Shown here: piece by piece, positions 34,799-43,425 of the stretch | Layout: the number at the start of each line of letters is the position of its first letter | How positions within the stretch are numbered: position 1 is the stretch's first letter | Assembly: GCF_027925445.1 (NCBI RefSeq) | Contig: NZ_AP027149.1 | Location: forward strand, 4,352,501-4,416,500 | Direction: 5' to 3' | Origin: Methylocystis bryophila | GTDB lineage: Bacteria > Pseudomonadota > Alphaproteobacteria > Rhizobiales > Beijerinckiaceae | DNA length: 64,000 nt | The notes under the pieces: model-generated | Database searches by the model: none | The model's input: the letters and a program-made list of their open reading frames with translations, nothing else | Told to the model about the DNA's origin: nothing | Translations under genes and position numbers: made by a program

Positions 34799-37700
34799 TT
34801 ATTCAACGATCACCAGCTCGCACTGCGCGCCGCCGTCGCGAAGCTGCAGACAGAAATCCAAGGCCTCGGCCTCTCCGCCGAAACCGCCAATGTCCAACAC
34901 CCAGAACGTGCGCCCGTCCCTCAACGTTTTTGCGACGACCGGCTCGTGGTTCTTCAACAGATCCGGCTTGCGCGCTTTCAGCGCCCGCAGCTCGCGGACA
35001 GCCTGCGCCTGCGAGGGGAGAGCGCCGACCTCGACAACCGCCTTTCGGCCGCCCGTCTGCCGCGACGCTTCGGGCGGGATGACGGCTTCGGCGCCTTGCG
35101 GCTTGGCCCGTCCTTCAGCGGTCGCGCGCGGCGCAGCCTGTTCCGCGGGCTGCGCCGTCGCCGTGGGCGGCTCGGCCTTGGCCTGCGCCTCGACCGGCGC
35201 CGTCGTCTTGGCGACCGCAGCAGCTTCCTGGCGCCTGTACAGCTCACCAACGCCGATGAGCAGCACCAGGGCGGCGATCCCCAGCACCGTCGCCAGATTG
35301 TCGGCGGCTCCCCAAAGCGGACCGCGCGCGCGCGCCGCCACGGCTTCTGCGCCGGAGCGCCGCGACGCTCGCTGCAACGGCTCCTTGAGCCGAGCCAGAA
35401 AGGCCGTCGCTCTCGCCTGCCGCTCCGAGAACTCGCGCTGCATGACGAGCTTCGCCAGGTCCTGAAGGAACATCCAGACGATGTTATAGACCCACACAAG
35501 GCCAATCAGGCGCCACGGGATGGCCGGGACGAGGATTCCGAAAGCGCAAAGCAGCGCGGCCGCCAGCTGGGTCGCAACGATCGCCCCAAACAACGCCGCC
35601 GCCGGGAACGGCGGGGTCCAGAATGGCCCTTTGATGCGGGTGATGAACAGCATCAGATGTCCACCGACGACGAGCTGCAGGAAGAGCGTCGTCTGCAGGT
35701 GGGCGGGGTCGAGATGCAGGACGTTTTGACCGATCGCCAGCAGGCCAAAACTTTGCACGACGGCCAGGGCGCCGAGAACCGAGGACACGACGAGCACGCG
35801 GTCCATCTGCCATCGGACGGGAAGGCTCGGAACCTTCGCATTGTCGAAGGCGATCGTCATGATCGGAATATCGTCCAGGAGCGCCAGCATGATGATCATG
35901 ATCGGCGTTAGCGGGAAGAAGCCATAGACGATCGTCGCCAGCACGATGAACACCATGATGTCCAACGTCATGGCGATGCGGTAGAGCGTGTAGCTCATCA
36001 TCCGCTCGAAGATGCGCCGGGCTTCTTCAATGCCCCTGATGATGGTGGAAAGTCCTGGAGCCGTGAGGATGACGGCGGCGGCGGCCCTCGCCGCGTCTGT
36101 CGCTCCCGAGACCGCGACGCCGATATCCGCTTGCTTCAGGGCCGGCGCGTCGTTGACGCCGTCGCCGGTCATGCCGACGATATGTCCGCGCGCCTGCAAG
36201 GCTTTCACGATGGCGTATTTGTGCTCTGGAAAGACGCGCGCGAAGCCGTCCGCCGCTTCGATGCGCTCGGCCACGCCCGCCGGGATCTGATCCTTCGTCA
36301 CGTCGCCCGTGAAGAGATCCGTCGCGGGCTGGATGTTCTCGCCCAGACCGAGGTCGCCCGCGATCTGCTTGGCGATCGCCACATCGTCGCCCGTCACCAT
36401 CTTCACGCTGACGCCATAGCCGATGGCTTTCTTGATCGTCTCGGCCGAGTCCGGGCGCGGCGGATCGTAAAGCGGCACGAAGCCCAGGAAGCGCCAGTCG
36501 TCCCCCTGATCCGCCTGCGCCGCGCCCAGCACGCGAAAGCCTTTTGCAGCGTAAGCGTCGACCTGCTTGTTGGCGGCTTCTAGGTCCGCGCCAGAGACCT
36601 TGGCGAGCGCCAGAATGACCTGCGGGGCGCCCTTGGCCACGCGAAAAGCGCCCATCGGCCCTTTCACGGCGGCTTCGGTTCGCTTCACCACGGGATCGAA
36701 CGGCTTGAAGCCCGTCTGCACATAGCCGGAGAGCGCCGAAGAATCGTGCAGACCCGCTAGCACGGCGAGATCGATGGGATCGCGGTCCTCGGCTTTCGAG
36801 GCCAATGAAGCCGCGAGCAAGACGTCCTCCGACTTTACGCCCTTCCAGGGGCTGATCTCTCCCAAGGTCAACTTGTTTTGCGTGAGCGTGCCCGTCTTGT
36901 CCGAGCACAGCACTTCCATCCCCGCCAATTCCTCGATCGATTCGAGACGGGAGACGATCGCCTTCTCCCGCGCAAGGAGCTTCGCGCCCAGCGCCATGGT
37001 GACGGAAAGGACCGCCGGCATGGCCACGGGGACAGAGGCGACGAGCAGGATCAAGACGAATTCGGCGAGCCGTATCACGTCGACGCCGCGCGAAAGCTGA
37101 ACGGCGATGAGGATCGCGGCAAGCGCCGCGGCGGCCGCGATCAGAAAATCGCCGATGCGCAGAACCGCGGCCTGAAAATGCGAGTCGGCGCCGGCGCTTT
37201 GAACCAATGAGGCGGTGCGCCCGAAGAAGGTGCGCGCTCCCGTCTCGGTGACGACCGCCTCAATCTCGCCCTGCTTGGCGATCGAGCCCGAATAGAGGAG
37301 ATCGCCGGGCTTCTTCGAAACCGGAAGAGACTCGCCGGTGAGCGCCGCCTGATCGACGCTCAGATAATCGCCTGAGAAAATCCGCGCGTCCGCAGGGACG
37401 ACGTCGCCCAAACGAACCTTCACGATGTCGCCCGGCACGAGGTCCTTGGCGTCGATTTCGCTCCAAGCGCCTCCTCGCAACACTTTCGCTTTCAACGCCA
37501 AGGCGTTCTTCAGCGCGGCCAGCGCATTCGACGCCTGATGCTCTTCGAAGAAGCCCAGGCCCGCGTTAAAAAGCAACAAGGCGAGAATGATCGCGAAGTC
37601 GCCCCAGTCATGGACGATCGCGGCCATGATCGCCGCAGCTTCGATCATCCAGGGGATGGGACCCCAGAAGAAGCGGGCGAACAGCCGCCATTCGCTGGTC

Positions 37701-37843
37701 TTCTTTTCAGCGAGCGCGTTCGGACCGAACTTGACCAAGCGCTCATTCGCGCCGGACGCGCTCAGCCCCTTCTGCGGGTCGGTCGCGAGGAACGCGATCA
37801 CTTCGGCGACTGGAGCTTTGGCTAGGTCGACTGAATTGCTCAT
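34799..37843 (-). CDS. plasma-membrane H+-transporting P-type ATPase with C-terminal SPOR-like domain
   Basis: A 1014-residue P3A-type ATPase. Core features: TGES at 169-172, the phosphorylated Asp315 in CSDKTGTLTQNKLT, a nucleotide domain with KGAPQVILAL, and MTGDGVNDAPALKQADIGVA. Beyond the normal end near residue 840 comes an extra hydrophobic helix (about 849-867, LATVLGIAALVLLIGVGELY), an Ala/Pro/Gln-rich linker and a domain (about 934-1014) with the SPOR pattern VEVGALPSQAQAVRELRALK and FWVLDIGGFGGEAEALDFCL. The extra helix would place this domain in the periplasm. SPOR domains bind peptidoglycan lacking stem peptides. It lies beside an HdeD gene. Confidence 0.88.
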   Translation of the reverse strand: MSNSVDLAKAPVAEVIAFLATDPQKGLSASGANERLVKFGPNALAEKKTSEWRLFARFFWGPIPWMIEAAAIMAAIVHDWGDFAIILALLLFNAGLGFFEEHQASNALAALKNALALKAKVLRGGAWSEIDAKDLVPGDIVKVRLGDVVPADARIFSGDYLSVDQAALTGESLPVSKKPGDLLYSGSIAKQGEIEAVVTETGARTFFGRTASLVQSAGADSHFQAAVLRIGDFLIAAAAALAAILIAVQLSRGVDVIRLAEFVLILLVASVPVAMPAVLSVTMALGAKLLAREKAIVSRLESIEELAGMEVLCSDKTGTLTQNKLTLGEISPWKGVKSEDVLLAASLASKAEDRDPIDLAVLAGLHDSSALSGYVQTGFKPFDPVVKRTEAAVKGPMGAFRVAKGAPQVILALAKVSGADLEAANKQVDAYAAKGFRVLGAAQADQGDDWRFLGFVPLYDPPRPDSAETIKKAIGYGVSVKMVTGDDVAIAKQIAGDLGLGENIQPATDLFTGDVTKDQIPAGVAERIEAADGFARVFPEHKYAIVKALQARGHIVGMTGDGVNDAPALKQADIGVAVSGATDAARAAAAVILTAPGLSTIIRGIEEARRIFERMMSYTLYRIAMTLDIMVFIVLATIVYGFFPLTPIMIIMLALLDDIPIMTIAFDNAKVPSLPVRWQMDRVLVVSSVLGALAVVQSFGLLAIGQNVLHLDPAHLQTTLFLQLVVGGHLMLFITRIKGPFWTPPFPAAALFGAIVATQLAAALLCAFGILVPAIPWRLIGLVWVYNIVWMFLQDLAKLVMQREFSERQARATAFLARLKEPLQRASRRSGAEAVAARARGPLWGAADNLATVLGIAALVLLIGVGELYRRQEAAAVAKTTAPVEAQAKAEPPTATAQPAEQAAPRATAEGRAKPQGAEAVIPPEASRQTGGRKAVVEVGALPSQAQAVRELRALKARKPDLLKNHEPVVAKTLRDGRTFWVLDIGGFGGEAEALDFCLQLRDGGAQCELVIVE

Positions 37844-38161
37844 TTGGCCATTCTCCAGCCTGCTGTTCGGCCTTGTCGCGACACGGGAGCCCGCCGTCCC
37901 CCTTGTGCGAATTCAAGCACAGGATTACCGCGACGTCGACACGGATTCTGGCTGCGTGAGCGCCCGCCCCAGGATCGGCGATCAGCAGTTCTTCGCTTGC
38001 AGAAATGAACGAGACGGAGGCGTTGCTGTCCGCCGTCTGGAGGCGGCTCTCATTCGCGTGGTTCAGGCGCCGCTGCCCGAGCCTGTAGAGAGAGGCGCAG
38101 GAATGCGGAATAGATGAATTAACGAATATAAATTGAGTTCCACTGCCAATGGAGGGGTTGG
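37844..38161. other. intergenic region, no gene seen
   Basis: A divergent promoter region between the ATPase and the TfoX-like gene. No open frame here looks coding. GGAGGGG at 38151-38157 is the ribosome site of the TfoX-N gene. An AT-rich stretch (38113-38135) may hold its promoter. Confidence 0.4.
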
Positions 38162-38506
38162 ATGGCGCGCGATGAAGGTCTTGAGGAGCTGCTGAGGGAC
38201 GATCTCAGCGCTGAAACCGAGTTGACCGAAAAGGCTATGTTCGGCGGGCGGGCATTTTTGATAAACGGCAATTTGCTATGCGGCGCTCGTGACGACGGCC
38301 TGCTGGCGAGGCTCGGCGCCGATCGCGACGGTTGGGCGCTTGAACACCCCGATGTCTTTCCCATGATCTCGCGGGGCAGACGAATGCGCGGCTGGGTGCG
38401 GGCCGGGCCGACGGCCTTTGGCGACGACGCGTTGCGTCGTCAACTGTTGGCTGCGGCCCTCCAATTCACGCGAGCCTTGCCAGCGAAAACGTCCGGTCAC
38501 AGATGA
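38162..38506 (+). CDS. TfoX/Sxy N-terminal domain protein
   Basis: A 114-residue stand-alone TfoX N-terminal domain. The family signature is KAMFGGRAFLINGNLLCGAR, with the MISRGRRMRGWV strand later. In gamma-proteobacteria TfoX is a competence regulator with two domains; single-domain proteins like this are common in alphaproteobacteria and have no defined role. It has a strong ribosome site (GGAGGGG) five bases before the ATG. Confidence 0.88.
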   Translation: MARDEGLEELLRDDLSAETELTEKAMFGGRAFLINGNLLCGARDDGLLARLGADRDGWALEHPDVFPMISRGRRMRGWVRAGPTAFGDDALRRQLLAAALQFTRALPAKTSGHR

Positions 38507-38565
38507 CAGCACAAAAATCAGGGTTTTGGGCAGCGCCTTGAGCTTCAGCGTCCTGAGATCAGATC

Positions 38566-39414
38566 TCAGCCTCGCTTATTCTCCTCTTTCGAGGCTTGGT
38601 GATAGAGCCGTCGGATCTCCTCAATATCGACGGCCGGCTTCGGCGTCTCGAGGCGCATGTCCTCCAAGGCGTCGGCGATGATTTGCGACACCGCCAGGTT
38701 GCGAAACCATTTGTGGTTGGAAGGGATCACGTACCACGGAGCGCGCCGCGTCGAGCACTTGGACAGAGCGGCCTCAAACGCTTTGATGTAATCGTCCCAC
38801 TTCTCGCGTTCCTTGTAATCGCTCTCGCTGATTTTCCATTGACGATCGGGATCGTCGAGGCGGAGCCTGAATCGCTCCAGCTGCTCCTCCTTGGAGATGT
38901 ACAAGAAGAACTTGAGAATGGTCGTGTTGTTTTCGACGGCGAGCAGTCGCTCCCATTCGTTGATGAAATCGTAACGCGGCTTCCAGACGTCTTTCGGAAC
39001 GAGCTCGTGCACGCGGACGACGAGAACGTCCTCATAGTGGGAGCGATTGAAGATCGCGACATTGCCCCGTTGCGGCGCGTGAGCATGCACCCGCCAGAGA
39101 AAATCATGCTCTTTTTCTTCGGGCGTCGGCTGCTTGAAGCCCCTCACCTCCACGCCTTGTGGGTCCATTGCGCTGATGACGTGCCAACAGGTGCCGTCCT
39201 TGCCGGCCCCGTCGATGCCCTGCAGCACGACCAAGAGGGCGTGCCCACGATCCGCGTAAAGCTTACGCTGTAATTTCGAGATGCGATGCAGGTGTTTCTG
39301 CAGGTCGATCGCCGCGTCGGCTTCATTCTTGTAATCGCCGTGAAAGCCCGCGTCGAACGAGGAGAGGTCCACCGACGAACCCGGCTCTATCCGAAAACGC
39401 TTTTCCAAGTTCAT
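38566..39414 (-). CDS. polyphosphate kinase 2 family protein
   Basis: A 282-residue PPK2 of the polyphosphate:nucleotide phosphotransferase subgroup. Walker A is LQGIDGAGKDGTCWHV, the lid carries FNRSHYEDVLVVRVHELVPK, and Walker B-like residues lie in KFFLYISKEEQLERFRLRLD. The PPSYEDV-type SHYEDVLVVRVH motif is diagnostic. The enzyme transfers phosphate between polyphosphate and nucleotides; direction and nucleotide cannot be read. The ATG at 39414 gives MNLEKRFRIEPGSSVDLSSF, the family start. Confidence 0.93.
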   Translation of the reverse strand: MNLEKRFRIEPGSSVDLSSFDAGFHGDYKNEADAAIDLQKHLHRISKLQRKLYADRGHALLVVLQGIDGAGKDGTCWHVISAMDPQGVEVRGFKQPTPEEKEHDFLWRVHAHAPQRGNVAIFNRSHYEDVLVVRVHELVPKDVWKPRYDFINEWERLLAVENNTTILKFFLYISKEEQLERFRLRLDDPDRQWKISESDYKEREKWDDYIKAFEAALSKCSTRRAPWYVIPSNHKWFRNLAVSQIIADALEDMRLETPKPAVDIEEIRRLYHQASKEENKRG

Positions 39415-39451
39415 GCGCGTCCTCTCCTCTAGGCCTCCCGACGAAATCACG

Positions 39452-39481
39452 CTGGGTTCAGGCGGGATCGCCTGAACCCAG
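39452..39481 (-). terminator. perfect hairpin after the DUF992 gene
   Basis: CTGGGTTCAGGCG pairs exactly with CGCCTGAACCCAG around GGAT, ten bases beyond the DUF992 stop. No T-tract follows. It should end transcription of the DUF992 gene before ppk2. Confidence 0.65.
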
Positions 39482-39491
39482 AAAGCTCGAT

Positions 39492-40031
39492 CTAATGCGC
39501 CGCCGCCGGCGCGCGCCGCTTGACCTTCACGAGGGCCGGCGCTGGGGTCGGCGGCATGTATTGAAGACTGATCTTTCCAAAGCCTACAGATAGATCAAGT
39601 CCCGAGTTGAGCGAGAAGGAGACGGGTTGCAGCGAAAACGCGTTTTTCGAGCCGCCGAGAAGCACGGCCCCGCCTGCGCCCGCTCCCACCGCGACATCGC
39701 CCTGCGCGCCGACGTAGTCGCCCGCCAAATCCCCCGGGGCCGGCTGCTTCACCGCGGCCAGGACTTCCCAGGTCATCACGCCGGGACCGTTGATGCCAAT
39801 GTTCGCCCCGACATTGGTCAGGCGACCGATGTAATGAGAGGGCACGCCGCCGCGCAGGCCCTGATAAACGCAATCGAGAGCCTGATTTTCAACGAGAATC
39901 ATGCCCACGCCGCCGGAGATGTGGCATTGCAGCGTGCCGATCGCCGCCGTTTGCGAGAAAGCGGCGGCTGGCGCGAAGGCCACAATCAGCGCGGCGTTGC
40001 GCAGTAGATTCCGGGCCCGACAAAAAACCAT
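39492..40031 (-). CDS. DUF992 family exported protein
   Basis: A 179-residue protein with a signal peptide (NAALIVAFAPAAAFSQ) and the DUF992 core: IGTLQCHISGGVGMILVENQ, LDCVYQGLRGGVPSHYIGRL with TNVGANIGINGPGVMTWEVL, then the Gly-rich GDYVGAQGDVAVGAGAGGAV strands. Two cysteines likely form a disulfide. A short basic KVKRRAPAAAH tail ends it. DUF992 proteins are periplasmic or outer-membrane-associated in Hyphomicrobiales with no known function. A start a few residues downstream is possible. Confidence 0.9.
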   Translation of the reverse strand: MVFCRARNLLRNAALIVAFAPAAAFSQTAAIGTLQCHISGGVGMILVENQALDCVYQGLRGGVPSHYIGRLTNVGANIGINGPGVMTWEVLAAVKQPAPGDLAGDYVGAQGDVAVGAGAGGAVLLGGSKNAFSLQPVSFSLNSGLDLSVGFGKISLQYMPPTPAPALVKVKRRAPAAAH

Positions 40032-40212
40032 GAGATCTTCCTCTCCGTTAGATGACGCTTTTGCAGCGCCGGCAATGAGCGGCTCGTCGTCTAGCCCGAT
40101 CGCCTAAGCAGTCGACGCTTGGCCCGCCAAAAACGGGCGACCGAAGCACGCCTCGCTCCGCGGGGAATAAAGCATGGCTCGCCCCATATGGCCAACGGCG
40201 CCGGCCAGGGTG

Positions 40213-40503
40213 TCACTGATCGCGCTCGGCGCCGCTCTTTTCATGCATCGATCCAAGCAGGTCGCGCATGGCGCTACGCAACCCATGCACTTGATCGACA
40301 AGGTGCAGAATAACGCCGACGCCCTGATCGTTCACGCCCAGCTCCTGTTTCAGATCCAAAATCAGTCGGGCGCGGGCAAGATCGACTTCCTCGAAGACGC
40401 GTTCCCCCTCACGCTCGCTGGGCGAGAGCCACGCCTCCTCGATCCAGACCGTCAGGGTCGCGCGATCGAGGCGGATCAAATGCAAGAACTCCTGCTCTTT
40501 CAT
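40213..40503 (-). CDS. cbpM: chaperone modulator CbpM
   Basis: A 96-residue protein of the CbpM type, which binds and inhibits the DnaJ-like CbpA. The N-terminus FLHLIRLDRATLTVWIEEAW reads like the MerR-like fold of CbpM, and EREGERVFEEVDLARARLIL with LILDLKQELGVNDQGVGVIL follows the family. The ATG at 40503 overlaps the cbpA stop as TGATG; a GTG at 40506 is the alternative. It follows cbpA directly on the same strand. Confidence 0.9.
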   Translation of the reverse strand: MKEQEFLHLIRLDRATLTVWIEEAWLSPSEREGERVFEEVDLARARLILDLKQELGVNDQGVGVILHLVDQVHGLRSAMRDLLGSMHEKSGAERDQ

Positions 40504-41408
40504 CACGACCGCTGCTCCATCTCGCGCCGAGGATCATAAGGGGCCGCAGGCCGCCAGCTCGATAAAAAGGCTTCCAACTCGGGCTCGGGCTGCGCAGGCA
40601 TCACGACCTGCAACCTCACGAGCTCGTCGCCGCGTTTGCCGCCGCGCAGGACGCCCTTGCCTTTGAGCCGCAGCATGGTTCCGGTGTTCGATCCCTTGGG
40701 GATTTTCAGAAGCACGTGACCGCTCGGCGTCGGCGCCTTCACCTCCGCGCCCAGGGCGGCCTCGACCACGGTGATCGGCAGGTCCACACGAATGTCGTCG
40801 CCGTCCCTTGAGAAGAAAGGGTGTGGACGAACGGAAATCTCGATGAGGGCGTCTCCTGCGTCTCCCTCGCCCGGAGACCGCCCGCCCTTTCCCCGCAGCC
40901 TCAGGACCTGGCCGTCTTCGATGCCGGCGGGAATGGCCACGTCCAGCCGCTCGCCATGCGGCAGGCCGATCTCCTTCTTCGCGCCGTTGACCGCTTCAAG
41001 GAAGTCGATCTCCAGGCGATAGTGCTGATCTGCGCCGCGAGCGCGGCTTTCTTCCTGAGCGCGTCGGCGAAGAAGTTCGGCGAAATAATCGTCGGCGTCG
41101 GCGAAGTCGGCGTAAGCGGATTGAGTCTGATACGGGTTCCTCGAACCGCCGGCGTAGTCGCGGTAAAACTTATGTTGCGGCTTCTCCGCGCCGGCGGCGT
41201 CGATCTCGCCCGCGTCATACCGCCGGCGTCTCTCGGGATCGGACAAAAAGTCGTTGGCGCTCGAAACCTCCTTGAACCTTTCCTCGGCGCGTTTGTTACC
41301 GGGATTGAGGTCAGGATGAAGTTTCTTCGCGTGGCGCAGATACGCCTTTTTAATTTCCTCCGGCGTCGCGGTCTTGGCGACGCCAAGCGTCTCGTAGGGA
41401 TCTTTCAT
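40503..41408 (-). CDS. cbpA: DnaJ-like co-chaperone CbpA
   Basis: A 301-residue J-protein that stimulates DnaK. The J domain (about 1-65) has KDPYETLGVAKTATPEEIKK and the HPD motif in KKLHPDLNPGNKRAEE. A G/Y-rich linker (YRDYAGGSRNPYQTQSAYAD) follows in place of the zinc-finger region, then the C-terminal substrate domains (VNGAKKEIGLPHGERLDVAI; VLLKIPKGSNTGTMLRLKGK). Lack of the zinc finger identifies the CbpA class. The ATG at 41408 is the J-domain start; an upstream in-frame ATG at 41687 adds 93 non-homologous residues. Confidence 0.95.
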   Translation of the reverse strand: MKDPYETLGVAKTATPEEIKKAYLRHAKKLHPDLNPGNKRAEERFKEVSSANDFLSDPERRRRYDAGEIDAAGAEKPQHKFYRDYAGGSRNPYQTQSAYADFADADDYFAELLRRRAQEESRARGADQHYRLEIDFLEAVNGAKKEIGLPHGERLDVAIPAGIEDGQVLRLRGKGGRSPGEGDAGDALIEISVRPHPFFSRDGDDIRVDLPITVVEAALGAEVKAPTPSGHVLLKIPKGSNTGTMLRLKGKGVLRGGKRGDELVRLQVVMPAQPEPELEAFLSSWRPAAPYDPRREMEQRS

Positions 41409-41723
41409 GAACGCGAGCATAGCCAGGGCTTTGAGCCGGTCAACAGCGACGCCGCCTCTTCCAAGCAAAACAATGCGCCTCGCCTCACGGCTCGGGCAAA
41501 GCAAGGCGCCATAGGCGCGCCACTTCGCGTCAAGGGACGCTTGCGCATTTTGGGCTGAAAAATCAAAGAGTTTACTAAAGAGTTTTCTGAGGAGACGGCT
41601 AGACTCTTCGAAGGGGCGATGCGATGCTCTCGGCGCACGCCGCGTCGGTTCGTCGCGCCCTTCGCGCGTCCTCGACGAGGGAACCAAGACAATGAACGCT
41701 CAAGCGCTCACGGGGAGAGGTCG
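41409..41723. other. divergent intergenic region, no gene seen
   Basis: 315 bases between cbpA and the NosZ-like gene. Frames open here on both strands but their residues resemble nothing. The strong ribosome site CGGGGAGAGG at 41711-41720 belongs to the NosZ-like gene. No operator palindrome was recognised. Confidence 0.4.
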
Positions 41724-43394
41724 ATGTCTAGCAACGCAAACGCGGATCCGCGCGTCGAGACGTCATGCGTGTCCGCATCGAATGTGACGAGGCTGAACGG
41801 CAAGCACGGCTCCATCGATCGACGCAAGCTATTGGCGGCCGCGACGACCGGCATTGTCGGCACGATCCTCGGCGCGCGCTCCGCGAGCGCGACCGGTTTG
41901 CTCTCACGCTTGTTGGGCGACGCCAACTTCCTCGCGCCTGCGGCCAAAGCGGCTGACGCCGACGCGCTGCGAATGGCGACGCTCGGCGATTATGTTTGGC
42001 TCACGCCGACGAAGCTCGGCGGCGGCGCGCAGGCGCAGGATCTCGCCACGGGTAAGACCATGGCGTGGATCGAATATTGGAATTACGGCGACAGCTGCCC
42101 GATCGCGCATCATCTGGCGGCCTTTCCCTCGCCGGACCCGCGCAAGGGCTTCGAGTTCGTGAACTCCACGCAGGGCGGCCAGAACGTTCTGATCTACGGC
42201 ATCCCAACCCAAATCCGCGAGCACGGCATGCTCGATCCGCTGTGGGGCCAGGGCAATCAGATCTATCGCGTCGGCTTCGACGGCTCGCAGATGAATCTCT
42301 TGGAAAACGTCGCCGAGTCGACGGGCGTCGGTCTTGGAGTCCACACGGTGATTTTCCCGGACGCCACGGGGTACTCGGTCTGCGACGGTCAGAAGGACAT
42401 CGTCGCTTTCTTCAAGCGGGCGACCGGCGGCAACAAGACCGAGGTCATCGAGGCGTTCCGCTTCGACTGGATCGGCAATGAGCCCAACGGCCTATTGCAG
42501 GACAATTGGTTCAAGGGCGGCAAGGTGCGCGTCACCCGCCTCGTGAAAGCGCCCGAGACCGGCCTCTACGATTACCGCGGCACGAAGGGCAACAAGCTCG
42601 ACTGGGAAATGGTGCCGATGGGCGAGTATCTCGCCTACACCGGGCAACTGCCCGGCGATTCTGTGAAATCGCTGACGGGCGCGGACAATTGCGTCCATCA
42701 TCCGTTTCATCCGTTGTCGCTCGTCACGCTGCGCATGTTCGCTGTCGGCGTCGTGTTCGACCGAACCACCATGGAGCCGCTCGCTTGCATCTCCTCGCCG
42801 GAGGGGACGACGAAGGAGAGCATTCCCGTCAAGAAGATCGCCGACGGCATTTGGGACATCACGCTCGACAATGTCGTGACCTCCGGCCATGAATGCGGTT
42901 TTGGCCCGCAGGGCAAATGGTTCACGATGACGAACAACACACGGCAGAACAGCATGGGCGTCTTCGATTGCGAGGATCGCGATCCCCGGAAATGGATCCG
43001 CGTGCGCAACTTCAAGGACTCGCATTGGGTCGGCTCGACGCCGAGCCCGTTTCACATCACCTATTCCATGGACGGCTCGAAGATGTTCGTCTCCGAGCTG
43101 CATCAGAAGCCGGCGAAGAGCGCCATCCTCGTCGTCGACACCAACAGCTGGACAACCATCAAGCGCTTCGAGAATGTCGGCGTCGACACCCAGACCATGC
43201 ATGTCACCTACGACGGCAAATATGTGCTGGCGATCTTCAGCGGCTTCCAGCGCCTGGAGGGCGGGACATTCATCTTCACGCAGGATACGCTGGAGCCCGT
43301 CGGCTATATCCCGAACTTCGGCGGTCACCACGACTGCGTGATCGTGCCGCGCAACAATCAAGAGCTGATCCACAGCCGCTGCACAACCGTCTGA
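41724..43394 (+). CDS. NosZ-like beta-propeller protein without CuA domain, Tat-exported
   Basis: A 556-residue protein from the ATG at 41724, with a twin-arginine signal (IDRRKLLAAATTGIVG, Arg33-Arg34). The body reads as the seven-bladed propeller of nitrous oxide reductase. In order there are candidate equivalents of the CuZ histidines: CPIAHHLAAF (His129, His130), GLGVHTVIFPD (His207), SGHECGFGPQGK (His389), PFHITYSMDG (His444), TMHVTYDGKY (His493) and GGHHDCVIVPR (His535/536). The protein stops there, so the C-terminal cupredoxin CuA domain of true NosZ is absent. It heads a tight cluster with an FtsX permease and an ABC ATPase. A nitrous oxide reductase function is not supported; a copper-binding role is inferred. 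Confidence 0.65.
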   Translation: MSSNANADPRVETSCVSASNVTRLNGKHGSIDRRKLLAAATTGIVGTILGARSASATGLLSRLLGDANFLAPAAKAADADALRMATLGDYVWLTPTKLGGGAQAQDLATGKTMAWIEYWNYGDSCPIAHHLAAFPSPDPRKGFEFVNSTQGGQNVLIYGIPTQIREHGMLDPLWGQGNQIYRVGFDGSQMNLLENVAESTGVGLGVHTVIFPDATGYSVCDGQKDIVAFFKRATGGNKTEVIEAFRFDWIGNEPNGLLQDNWFKGGKVRVTRLVKAPETGLYDYRGTKGNKLDWEMVPMGEYLAYTGQLPGDSVKSLTGADNCVHHPFHPLSLVTLRMFAVGVVFDRTTMEPLACISSPEGTTKESIPVKKIADGIWDITLDNVVTSGHECGFGPQGKWFTMTNNTRQNSMGVFDCEDRDPRKWIRVRNFKDSHWVGSTPSPFHITYSMDGSKMFVSELHQKPAKSAILVVDTNSWTTIKRFENVGVDTQTMHVTYDGKYVLAIFSGFQRLEGGTFIFTQDTLEPVGYIPNFGGHHDCVIVPRNNQELIHSRCTTV

Positions 43395-43425
43395 CGTCGC
43401 CAAAAACGAACAACGCGAGCCTGTC

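Noticed and set aside
41619..43394. Methanethiol oxidase / selenium-binding protein SBP56
   Set aside because: Considered because such genes occur in methylotrophs, but the SBP56 motifs are missing and the histidine pattern follows the NosZ propeller.
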